From Yoonia sp. (GTDB lineage: Bacteria; Pseudomonadota; Alphaproteobacteria; Rhodobacterales; Rhodobacteraceae), in contig NZ_JAGYJK010000006.1 in assembly GCF_018402175.1 (NCBI RefSeq), positions 1 to 64,000 of the forward strand: a stretch of DNA of 64,000 nt. Reading direction: 5' to 3'. The position numbers and the translations under genes were made by a program. Shown piece by piece: positions 7,510 to 15,123 of the stretch. The notes beneath the pieces are model-generated. The model ran no database searches and was not told the origin of the DNA. It was given only the letters and a program-made list of their open reading frames with translations. How positions within the stretch are numbered: position 1 is the first letter of the stretch; every line of letters starts with the position of its first letter.

Positions 7510-8655
7510 TCAGAACACCCGTCGTCCCGCACTATAGGTCTGTTGCACCATTGCGGTATCGTCCAGCAGGCTGAACACGACCAGATCGGCCCGCTGTCCG
7601 GGGGCCAGCCTGCCACGGTCCTGCAATCCGGCGGCCTGTGCGGGGGCGGTGGTGACCGTCGCCATCCCGCGCGCCAGATCGTCCCAGATCAGCCCCAGCC
7701 GCACCGCCGCCAGCAGCAGCGATGCAGGCACATAATCGGATGACAGAATATCCAGCCGGTCGCGCGCCGCCAGATCAGAGGCCGCCACATTGCCCGAATG
7801 CGACCCGCCCCGGATCAGGTTGGGCGCGCCCATGATCGTGGCGATCCCATGCCCGTGGCACGCATCAGCCGCCGCCAGGCTGGTGGGAAATTCCGCCAGC
7901 GTCACGCCATGGCCATGGCTGGTTGCGACCTGTGCTTGGGTCGTGTCGTCATGGCTGGCCAGGACCGCGCCAAGCCGGTTTGCCGCCGCGACCGTCGCCG
8001 CCTCATGCGCCGTGCCGTATTGCGCCTGCAACCCGTAAAGGAAATCGACATAGCCTGCGAATTCATCCGCGCTCAGGTTGTTCTTGCCGCGCACATAGGC
8101 CTCGAACTTGGTGATATCGGCAAATTGGCGTTGCCCCGGCGTGTGATCCATCATGGAAATGATGCCGATCCCGTCGCTGTCGCTGAATTCATCCAGCTCT
8201 GCGATCAGGGTTTCGGAACAGATTTCAGCCCGCAGATGCAGGTGGTGGCTGATCCGCAGATGGCCTGCCGCGCGCATCGCCAAAATCTCGTCCGCCATCT
8301 GGCGCGCATATTTGCCATAGCGTTTGCCGCCGCCCGATGTGATCGACCCGACCCTGATCGCGTCATAGACGGTGGTGATCCCGCAGCCCGCCAATTCACG
8401 GTCATGCGCCATGATCGCGGCACGATAGGGCCAGTCGACCTTTGGCCGTGGCGACAGGTGCCGTTCCAGATTGTCGGTATGCAATTCCACCAGACCGGGG
8501 GCCAGATAATCGCCCCCCAGATCGACCGCGCCTTTGGGCACGTCCGCCCCTTGGGCCATATCTGCGATAACGCCATCCTTGATGGTCAGTGATCCGGTCA
8601 CGACCTCGGTTTCCAAGATCAGGCGGGCGTTGGCAAGAATGATAGGCTCTGTCAT
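7510..8655 (-). CDS. phnM: PhnM, alpha-D-ribose 1-methylphosphonate 5-triphosphate diphosphatase
   Basis: This 381-residue amidohydrolase-fold enzyme removes pyrophosphate from the triribosyl phosphonate intermediate to give ribose 1-methylphosphonate 5-phosphate, the substrate of C-P lyase. The metal-binding start of the barrel (LVELHTDNLERHLSPRP), the DHTPGQRQ segment and the late SDYVPASLL are characteristic. Length matches the family (about 380). It is divergent from the DUF1045 gene, with only 34 bp between the two start codons, so their promoters must be intertwined. A second PhnM-like gene lies at 15124-16311. The start ATG at 8655 opens the family's usual N-terminus. Confidence 0.93.
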   Translation of the reverse strand: MTEPIILANARLILETEVVTGSLTIKDGVIADMAQGADVPKGAVDLGGDYLAPGLVELHTDNLERHLSPRPKVDWPYRAAIMAHDRELAGCGITTVYDAIRVGSITSGGGKRYGKYARQMADEILAMRAAGHLRISHHLHLRAEICSETLIAELDEFSDSDGIGIISMMDHTPGQRQFADITKFEAYVRGKNNLSADEFAGYVDFLYGLQAQYGTAHEAATVAAANRLGAVLASHDDTTQAQVATSHGHGVTLAEFPTSLAAADACHGHGIATIMGAPNLIRGGSHSGNVAASDLAARDRLDILSSDYVPASLLLAAVRLGLIWDDLARGMATVTTAPAQAAGLQDRGRLAPGQRADLVVFSLLDDTAMVQQTYSAGRRVF

Positions 8656-8689
8656 GTCGGTGTCACGATACTTTTGCTAAAGGATTGGC

Positions 8690-9364
8690 ATGTTCGAAAG
8701 ATTTGCAATTTTTTACACAGTGACCGGCCCGCTGGCCGATTTCGGCGCGGCTTGGCTGGGCTGGGACAATGCGGCAGGCCGCGTGGTGCCGCATCCCGAT
8801 ATCGCGGGGATCGACGTGGCACAGGTCACGGCGACACCGCGCAAATACGGGCTGCATGCCACGATGAAAGCCCCGTTCCGCCTGTCCGCCGACAGCGGCC
8901 CTGCGGCGCTGCAACGGGCTGTGGCGGATTTCGCCACCCGTCATGCGGCGGTGGATATCGGACACCTGGCCTTGGGGCAGGATCACGGCTTTGTCGCCTT
9001 GCGCCCTGTCGCGCCGCCCGCGGCCCTGCACGATCTGGAACGCGCCATCGTGACCGAACTTGACGATCACCGCGCGCCGCTGACCGAGGCCGACATCGCC
9101 CGCCGCCGCAAGGCCCCGCTGACGCGCAGGCAGGACCAGCAGATGCTGGACTGGGGCTATCCTTATATCTTTGACGATTTCCATCTGCATCTGACGCTGA
9201 GTGGTCAATTGCCCGATGCGCAGGCGGCACGGGTCGTGGCGGGGTTGCAGCCGCTGGTTGCGCCGCTGATTGCGGACCCTTGCATCATCGACGCTCTCAC
9301 GCTGATGGGGCAGGATGGGGCGGGCCTGTTTCACCAGATCCACCGCTACACCTTGACCGGATAA
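8690..9364 (+). CDS. DUF1045 phosphonate-metabolism protein (2H phosphoesterase fold)
   Basis: This 224-residue protein belongs to a family found almost only beside C-P lyase genes. Two His-X-Thr-type motifs of 2H phosphoesterases are visible: HATMKAPF near residue 62 and HLHLTLSG near residue 168. The enzyme class opens or makes cyclic nucleotide phosphate bonds. No phnP (5-phosphoribosyl 1,2-cyclic phosphate phosphodiesterase) is seen in the window, so this protein may perform that last step; that is inference. AAAGGA lies eight bases before the ATG. Its 3' end overlaps the end of convergent phnN by 19 bp. Confidence 0.85.
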   Translation: MFERFAIFYTVTGPLADFGAAWLGWDNAAGRVVPHPDIAGIDVAQVTATPRKYGLHATMKAPFRLSADSGPAALQRAVADFATRHAAVDIGHLALGQDHGFVALRPVAPPAALHDLERAIVTELDDHRAPLTEADIARRRKAPLTRRQDQQMLDWGYPYIFDDFHLHLTLSGQLPDAQAARVVAGLQPLVAPLIADPCIIDALTLMGQDGAGLFHQIHRYTLTG

Positions 9365-9888
9365 AGCAGGCGCAGCACCGCCCCAAGGGTGGTGTCCAGA
9401 TCGGCGCTGTTGTCGATGCTCACCGCCTCTATCCCCGCAGGCAAGGCATGATCCGCACGATCAAGCCTGCGCGCGATGTCATCCGCCGCCTCGCGCCCGC
9501 GCGCGGCAAGGCGGGCTGCCAGCACATCGCGCCGCGCGGTCAATTGGATCACCATGAACGGGTCAAACTGCGCCTTGGCCGCAGGCAAGGCCGCGCGCGA
9601 CAGGTTCGCCAGCATATCCCGCCCCGCCGCCAGATCATCCAGCACCGTCGCGGGGATGGCGTAATGCAGGCCATGCGCAGGCCAATGCAGCGCGAAATCG
9701 CCCTGCGCCGCGCGGGCGTGAAACGCATCCGCGGTCACACCGTCAAAATCCTCGCCCCCTGCATCGCTGGGGCGCGTGATCACACGGCGCACCAAGCGAA
9801 GGCGCGGATCACGGGCGGCCAGCGCGGCCATTACCGAATCCTTGCCGACACCGGACGCCCCGACAATGGCGATGAACCGGCCTGTCAT
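9346..9888 (-). CDS. phnN: PhnN, ribose 1,5-bisphosphate phosphokinase
   Basis: This 180-residue guanylate-kinase-like P-loop enzyme phosphorylates ribose 1,5-bisphosphate to PRPP, recycling the sugar left by C-P lyase. The Walker A motif GASGVGKDS is at residues 9-17 and VITRPSDAGGEDFDGVT matches the substrate-binding segment. The ATG at 9888 is preferred because it overlaps the phnL stop as ATGA and gives the normal N-terminus MTGRFIAIVGASG; the reading to 9936 only extends into phnL. It is the last gene of the phnGHIJKLN run. Confidence 0.93.
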   Translation of the reverse strand: MTGRFIAIVGASGVGKDSVMAALAARDPRLRLVRRVITRPSDAGGEDFDGVTADAFHARAAQGDFALHWPAHGLHYAIPATVLDDLAAGRDMLANLSRAALPAAKAQFDPFMVIQLTARRDVLAARLAARGREAADDIARRLDRADHALPAGIEAVSIDNSADLDTTLGAVLRLLYPVKV

Positions 9889-10568
9889 GCGGCAAGACCG
9901 GGGGTAAAGCCGGTCACATCCACCTGCCGGTCGCAAAGCGCCTCGCGCGCGGCATGGTCGTGGAAAATCCCGATGATCGCGGCACCGCGCGCCTTGGCCT
10001 CTTGCACCATCGCCAGCACGGTGGCGCGGTTGGTGGGGTCAAGGCTCGCCGTGGGTTCATCCAGCAACAGCGCGGGATAGGCAAAGGCGAATCCCCGCGC
10101 GATATTGACCCGCTGCTGTTCGCCACCCGAAAAGGTCGTGGGGCTAAGCCCCCACAGCCGTTCGGGGATATTCAGCCGTGCCAGCAGAGTGGCGGCCTGC
10201 GCGCGGGCCTCATCCGCCCCCGTGCCGGTCAGCAGCAAAGGTTCAGCCACCACGTCGATCGTCGGCACCCGTGGCACCACCCGCAAAAACTGGCTGACAT
10301 AGCCCAGCGTGCGGCGGCGCAGCGCGATCACCTCGCGCGGGGCGGCGCTGGCGACATCGGTATCACCCACCATGATCCGGCCCGATGCTGTCAGGTAATT
10401 GCCATAGATCATCCGCATCAGCGTGGATTTGCCCGCCCCCGATGCGCCGACCAAGGCCACACATTCGCCCGCAGCCACTTGCAGGCTTGCCCCCGCCATC
10501 ACGGGAATGACGGTGCTGCCCTGATTATGCAGGGTAAAGCTTTTCGACACGTTTTCGACAGAGATCAT
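9885..10568 (-). CDS. phnL: PhnL, C-P lyase system ABC-type ATPase
   Basis: This 227-residue ABC ATPase has Walker A GASGAGKST, signature FSGGEQQRVNIARG and Walker B LLLDEPTASLD. PhnL belongs to the C-P lyase core, not to an importer: with PhnGHI and PhnM it is needed for attaching ATP ribose to the phosphonate, probably as a dissociable partner of the core complex. It starts two bases after the phnK stop and overlaps phnN by four bases, showing tight coupling in the order K-L-N. Confidence 0.93.
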   Translation of the reverse strand: MISVENVSKSFTLHNQGSTVIPVMAGASLQVAAGECVALVGASGAGKSTLMRMIYGNYLTASGRIMVGDTDVASAAPREVIALRRRTLGYVSQFLRVVPRVPTIDVVAEPLLLTGTGADEARAQAATLLARLNIPERLWGLSPTTFSGGEQQRVNIARGFAFAYPALLLDEPTASLDPTNRATVLAMVQEAKARGAAIIGIFHDHAAREALCDRQVDVTGFTPGLAA

Positions 10569-10570
10569 CT

Positions 10571-11341
10571 TTACACCTGCAAGACAGAGGACACGAGGAG
10601 TTGGGTATAGCCGTGCTGCGGATCATCCAGCACCTGATCGGTCAGGCCGGTTTCCACGACATGGCCGTCTTTCATTACCATCAGCCGGTCGGCCAACAGC
10701 CGCACGACGGCCAGATCATGGGTGACGATAATCGCACTCAGCCCCATGTCGCGCACCAACCCGCGCAAAAGGTCCAGCAAACGCGCCTGCACCGACACAT
10801 CCAGCCCCCCTGTCGGTTCATCCATGAACACCAGACGCGGCCCCGTGACCAGATTGCGCGCGATCTGCAAACGTTGCTGCATCCCGCCGGAAAAGGCGGT
10901 GGGGCGGTCGTCGATCCGGTCTTGGGTAATCTCGACCCGGCCCAACCAATCAATCGCCTGTTCGCGGATGTCGCCGTAATGGCGCGCATTCACGGCCATC
11001 AGGCGTTCACCCACATTGCCGCCCGCGCTGACATTCATGCGCAGCCCGTCGCGGGCATGTTGATGCACAAAGGCCCAGTCGGTACGCCCCAGCATCCGGC
11101 GTTCGGGTTCGGACATGGTGACGGTGTCGCGCAACCCGTCACTGCGGGTGGCGAAACGCACAGCACCTTGATCCGGCCTCAGATGGCCTGCCAGACAGTT
11201 CAGCAAGGTGGATTTACCCGACCCGCTTTCGCCGACGATGCCCATGACCTCGCCGGGGTAAAGATCAAAGGACACATCGGTGCAGCCGATGCGCGCGCCG
11301 TAATATTTGGCAAGGTTTTCGACCTGCAACAGGGGGGTCAT
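10571..11341 (-). CDS. phnK: PhnK, C-P lyase core-complex ABC-type ATPase
   Basis: This 256-residue ABC ATPase has Walker A GESGSGKST, signature FSGGMQQRLQIARNL and Walker B LVFMDEPTGGLD. PhnK docks on the PhnGHIJ core and is needed for phosphonate growth in Escherichia coli. The ATG at 11341 overlaps the phnJ stop as ATGA and gives the expected N-terminus MTPLLQVENL; the longer form to 11368 reads through phnJ. It resembles oligopeptide-importer ATPases, but the operon position between phnJ and phnL is decisive. Confidence 0.93.
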   Translation of the reverse strand: MTPLLQVENLAKYYGARIGCTDVSFDLYPGEVMGIVGESGSGKSTLLNCLAGHLRPDQGAVRFATRSDGLRDTVTMSEPERRMLGRTDWAFVHQHARDGLRMNVSAGGNVGERLMAVNARHYGDIREQAIDWLGRVEITQDRIDDRPTAFSGGMQQRLQIARNLVTGPRLVFMDEPTGGLDVSVQARLLDLLRGLVRDMGLSAIIVTHDLAVVRLLADRLMVMKDGHVVETGLTDQVLDDPQHGYTQLLVSSVLQV

Positions 11342-12168
11342 GCGGCATCCTCCACGCGGGTGGCACAATAATCGGTGTCCGAGCAGATGAACATACGCCC
11401 GCCCGCGTCATCGGTGATCAATTCATCCAGATAGCTGCTGGTCGATCCGCAAAGCGCGCAGGCGTGGTCAGCCTTGGTCGGCTGGAACGGATAATCGTCG
11501 AAATCCAGACTGACGACCTTTGTATAGGGCGGCAGCGCATAGATCCGCTGTTCGCGGCCCGCGCCGAACAGCTGGATCGCGGCCATGTCCAGTTTCGGAT
11601 TATCGAATTTCGGGATCGGGGACGGGTCCATGACATAGCGCCCTTCGACCTTGACCGGATAGGCATAGGCGGTGGCGATATCGCCGTGCTGGCTAATATC
11701 CTCGTAAAGTTTCACATGCATCAGACCGTAATCTTCCAAAGCATGCATCTTGCGGGTTTCCACCTCGGAAGGTTCCAGAAAGCGCAGGGGTTCGGGGATC
11801 GGCACCTGATAGACGATGATCTGCCCCTCGCGCAGTGCCTGTTCGGGAATCCGGTGGCGGGTCTGGATCACGCTGGCCTCGCCCGTTTTCTCGGTCACGG
11901 CGACACCGGCGGTGCGCTGGAAAAACCGCCGGATCGACACCGCGTTGGTCGTATCATCGGCGCCTTGGTCGATGACTTTGAGCGTATCATCCGGCGTCAG
12001 CACGGCGGCTGACACCTGCACGCCGCCGGTGCCCCAGCCATAAGGCATCGGCATTTCGCGGCTGGCGAAAGGCACCTGATAGCCGGGGATGGCAAGTCCT
12101 TTCAGGATCGCGCGGCGGATCATCCGCTTGGTCTGTTCATCCAGATAGGCGAAATTATACTCTTTCAT
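11338..12168 (-). CDS. phnJ: PhnJ, carbon-phosphorus lyase (radical SAM)
   Basis: This 276-residue catalytic subunit cleaves the C-P bond of ribose 1-methylphosphonate 5-phosphate by radical S-adenosylmethionine chemistry, giving methane (from methylphosphonate) and the 1,2-cyclic phosphate. The C-terminal cysteines follow exactly the family pattern C-X2-C-X21-C-X5-C (CALC ... CSDTDYC), which binds the [4Fe-4S] cluster. Length matches the family. The ATG at 12168 (MKEYNFAYLDEQTKRMIRR) overlaps the phnI stop, while the reading to 12297 goes through phnI in another frame. Intact, although upstream phnI carries a frameshift. Confidence 0.95.
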   Translation of the reverse strand: MKEYNFAYLDEQTKRMIRRAILKGLAIPGYQVPFASREMPMPYGWGTGGVQVSAAVLTPDDTLKVIDQGADDTTNAVSIRRFFQRTAGVAVTEKTGEASVIQTRHRIPEQALREGQIIVYQVPIPEPLRFLEPSEVETRKMHALEDYGLMHVKLYEDISQHGDIATAYAYPVKVEGRYVMDPSPIPKFDNPKLDMAAIQLFGAGREQRIYALPPYTKVVSLDFDDYPFQPTKADHACALCGSTSSYLDELITDDAGGRMFICSDTDYCATRVEDAA

Positions 12169-13248
12169 TCCGCAGCCTCCTGCATCTGCTGCGCATCGCG
12201 GCGCAATTTGCGGATCAGTTCCAGTTCGGACTGGAAATCGACGTAATGGGGCAGCTTGATATGCTCCAGAAACCCTGTCGCCTGAATGTTGTCGCAATGG
12301 TACAGCACGAATTCCTCGTCCTGCGCGGGCGCGCCAAGGTAATCCTCGCCCAGTTCGGCCCAGCGCAGCGCGCGGTCCACCAGCGCCATGGAAATCGCCT
12401 TGCGTTCGGTCATGCCGAACACCAGCCCGTAACCGCGGGTGAATTGCGGCGGCTGGGTTTTGGAGCCTTGAAACTGGTTGACGGTTTCACATTCGGTCAG
12501 GGTGATTTCGCCGATCTCGATGCTGAACCCCAGTTCGGGGATATCCATTTCCACCGCGACACGTGCCGATCCGCAATTCCGCAACAAAGGCGTGGTTGCG
12601 CGCATAGCCGCGCTGGGTGGAATAGGCCATGCCAAGGGTGAACCCTTCATCCGCACGGGTCAGCGCCTGCAGGCGCAGCGCGCGGCTGGCGGGCAGTTCC
12701 AGCGGTTCGCGGGTCAGATCGGGGGGCGTCGTATCGCCCGTTGGTTCCGGCTGGATCAGGTTTTCACGGTCCAGAAACCCCATGATATGCGGGGTCGGGC
12801 CGTGCAGCGGGGCGGCTTCGGCCACCTGCCCTGCCTCGCCATCAGCGGCGAGTTTGAAATCCAGCAAACGATGCGTGTAATCAAAGGTCGGCCCCAGAAC
12901 CTGCCCGCCCGGCGCGTCCTTGAAGGTCGCCGACACCCGCCGGTCACAGGCCATCGCCCCTGTATCGACAGGCAACGACCCACCGAAACGCGGCAGGGTG
13001 GTGCGATAGGCGCGGATCAGGAAAATCGCCTCGATCAGATCGCCGCGCGCCTGTTTGATCGCCAAAGCGGCCAGATCGGGATCGTAAAGCGAGCCTTCGG
13101 CCATCACGCGGTTGACGGCCAGCGCCATCTGTTCGCGGATTTGCGCGACGCTCAGTTCCGGCACCGCCGGATCGCCGCGCCGTTCCTCGGCCAGCCAGGC
13201 ATGGGCATTGTCGATGGCCCGTTCGCCACCCTTGACGGCAACATACAT
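12165..13248 (-). pseudogene. phnI: phnI, C-P lyase core subunit, interrupted by a +1 frameshift
   Basis: PhnI is the nucleosidase-like subunit that, with PhnGHL, couples ATP ribose to the phosphonate. The N-terminal ~240 residues (MYVAVKGGERAIDNAHAWLA to HAFVAELRIG) read in one frame. The remainder (VAVEMDIPELGF, ECETVNQFQGSKTQPPQFTR, YHCDNIQATGFLEHIKLPHY) continues in another. The switch is near 12560-12568, and one extra base restores a 360-residue protein of normal length (1084 nt, one more than a multiple of three). The start ATG shares one base with the phnH stop (TGATG). Flanking genes are intact and coupled, so a sequencing error is plausible; if real, the pathway would be blocked. 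Confidence 0.88.
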
Positions 13249-13808
13249 CAGCCGATCCTCGTGCTGCGCGGCAAGGCAGCCAGCCGGTCGCCGCAAGTGA
13301 AGATAAAATCAAGCCCGCGCGGGAAAAGTGCTGCATTGCGCTGGAACGGCGCGATGGCGGGCAAGGACAGATGCGCCTGATCCTTGATCCCCGGTCCACG
13401 CAACACAGCACCCGAATTGGTCAGTTCCGGCAATTCAATGATCAAGGTGGCGGATCTATCGGGATATTCCGATGACCCCAGCGGGAAATCATCCAGCGGC
13501 AGGGCATCCCAATTGCCATAGGCGAAATGCGCCAGACCGGCGGTCACAACAGGTGCTGCGCAGTGAAAGGTGATCCAGTCGCGCAGGGCGGCGGTGTCGT
13601 GGCCCGCGCCCAGAAACAGCGGCGTTTCGGGATCACACAAGGTCAGCAGCGCGACACCGGCGGCGACGGATACCGGCGCAGGCGGCAGAGCGCCCGCCAG
13701 CGTGACAATCGTGCCGGGCTGCGCCATCGCCGTCATGATCGCGCGAAAGGCATGGGCGGCATCCACGGGCGGCGTAGCGAACCCGCCATCTAGCGTCTGG
13801 ATTTGCAT
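13248..13808 (-). CDS. phnH: PhnH, C-P lyase core subunit
   Basis: This 186-residue subunit of the PhnGHIJ complex takes part in forming the ribose 1-phosphonate nucleotide intermediate. Recognisable features are the N-terminal FRAIMTAMAQPGTIVTL, LCDPETPLFL, PLGSSEYPDRSATLI and the C-terminal PRGLDFIFTCGDRLAALPR. The ATG at 13808 shares one base with the phnG stop (TGATG); the TTG one codon earlier is an unlikely start. Length fits the family (about 190). Confidence 0.93.
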   Translation of the reverse strand: MQIQTLDGGFATPPVDAAHAFRAIMTAMAQPGTIVTLAGALPPAPVSVAAGVALLTLCDPETPLFLGAGHDTAALRDWITFHCAAPVVTAGLAHFAYGNWDALPLDDFPLGSSEYPDRSATLIIELPELTNSGAVLRGPGIKDQAHLSLPAIAPFQRNAALFPRGLDFIFTCGDRLAALPRSTRIG

Positions 13809-14263
13809 CAATCCTCTCCTCTGACCATGGTGAAAAAATCGACCTTGGTGGCGGCGGCCTTGGCCGCGCGGGTGGCACGGCGGGTAGAGGCGGCTTCGCG
13901 CAAAGGGGACAGTATGGCGCGGTCAACCTGCCCTGCGGCATCGGTCTGCATCAGCGCGTCGATCAGGGCGGCGTGCAGCGCATGGGTCCGGTCGCGCCCC
14001 TGCACATAGCCATGCCCGACCGTGCCATCCGCCAGCCGGACCGAGGCACGGGTCACCGACATTTCGCCCAGATTGAACGCAGCACCCACGGCCCCTGCCC
14101 GCCCGCGCACCATGACAGCGCCGATTTCGGGCGCGCGCAGCACATGATGCACGGGGGCCATGCCACCCGCCGCCCAAAGCTGTGCCAGCTCGCCCGCCGG
14201 TGCCTTGGCCAGCAGGCCAAGCCAGTCCTTGCGCGCCGTTTGAGAATCGATTGTCGCCTGCAT
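13808..14263 (-). CDS. phnG: PhnG, C-P lyase core subunit
   Basis: This 151-residue protein is the first gene of the phnGHIJKLN operon and forms the PhnGHIJ core with its neighbours. The segment TARKDWLGLLAKAPAGEL followed by the APEIGAVMVRGRAG and FNLGEMSVTRASVRL strands are typical of the family. The promoter should lie in the 88-bp region shared with divergent phnF, where two CTAGACA repeats are found. Confidence 0.92.
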   Translation of the reverse strand: MQATIDSQTARKDWLGLLAKAPAGELAQLWAAGGMAPVHHVLRAPEIGAVMVRGRAGAVGAAFNLGEMSVTRASVRLADGTVGHGYVQGRDRTHALHAALIDALMQTDAAGQVDRAILSPLREAASTRRATRAAKAAATKVDFFTMVRGED

Positions 14264-14299
14264 CTAGACACCTGCCATGCTTTACTATACAACTAGACA
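14264..14299. promoter_or_regulatory. Candidate PhnF operator pair
   Basis: The heptamer CTAGACA occurs twice (14264-14270 and 14293-14299), 29 bp apart, between the divergent starts of phnG and phnF. HutC-type GntR regulators, the subfamily of PhnF, commonly bind sites built from TAGACA-like half-sites. A role in repressing both genes is therefore plausible but untested. Confidence 0.4.
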
Positions 14300-14351
14300 A
14301 ATCATAGCCGAACCGCCCTTCCCTGCCAATCCCTGCAAATGTGAAACTTCC

Positions 14352-15069
14352 ATGACACGCACCCCGATCTGGCAAGCCATCGCCACCCGCCTGCGCGACG
14401 AGATCGCCGATGGCATCCACCGCCCCGGCGACAAACTCCCGACCGAGGCGGCGCTTGCCACGCGCTTTGGCGTGAACCGGCACACGGTGCGGCAGGCGCT
14501 GGCGGCACTGGCGGCCGAAGCGCTGGTGCGGCCACGGCGCGGCGCGGGCGTGTTCGTGACGGCGACCCCCACCGATTACCCCATCGGGGCGCGCGTGCGG
14601 TTTCACCAGAACCTGCGCGCCGCCGGTCGCAGCCCCGCAAAACAGATGCTGGCGCTGGAAACCCGCGCGCCCAGCCCTGCGGAACGGGACGCGCTGGGGC
14701 TGACCGAGGGCCATGTCCATGTCTATGAAGGGCTGTCGCTGGCCGACGGGCAGGTGATCGCGCTGTTTCGCTCGGTGTTTCCGGCGGCGCGGTTTCCCGC
14801 ACTTTTGACCCATTTGCAGACTGATCCGTCCGTCACCGCCGCCCTGCGCAGCCTGCGGGATCAGCGATTACACCCGCGCCAGCACGCGCATCACCGCGAA
14901 ACTGGCCAGTGCGACGCAGGCGCTGCATCTGGGGATCGACGAAGGCGCGCCAATCCTGCGCACCAGCAGCATCAACGTCGATGCAGACGGCACCCCCGTC
15001 GAGGCCGGGCTGACATGGTTCGCAGGCGACAAGGTCACGCTGACGTTATCGGATCAAGAGACGTCATAA
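14352..15069 (+). pseudogene. phnF: phnF, GntR/HutC-type phosphonate regulator, with a +1 frameshift
   Basis: The N-terminus is a GntR winged helix-turn-helix (MTRTPIWQAIATRLRDEI, PTEAALATRFGVNRHTVRQ), followed by a UTRA-type effector domain. After SVTAALRSL (about 14860) the frame is lost. The family's C-terminal part continues in the next frame (ISDYTRASTRI, LHLGIDEGAPILRTSSINV, GLTWFAGDKVTLTL) to the TAA at 15067-15069. The span is one base longer than a multiple of three, so one extra base, probably in the GGG run, explains the break. The start at 14352 is preferred over the upstream 14277 reading, which enters the operator region. It is divergent from phnG and co-directional with the second phnM. 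Confidence 0.87.
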
Positions 15070-15123
15070 GGCTGACATACTCCACCTATATCGACGTCAA
15101 AACATTTCAGATTGAGCAGTAAA

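Noticed and set aside
7798-8592. Long plus-strand open frame opposite phnM
   Set aside because: It is a mirror of a GC-rich coding gene with no family features; phnM on the minus strand is unmistakable.
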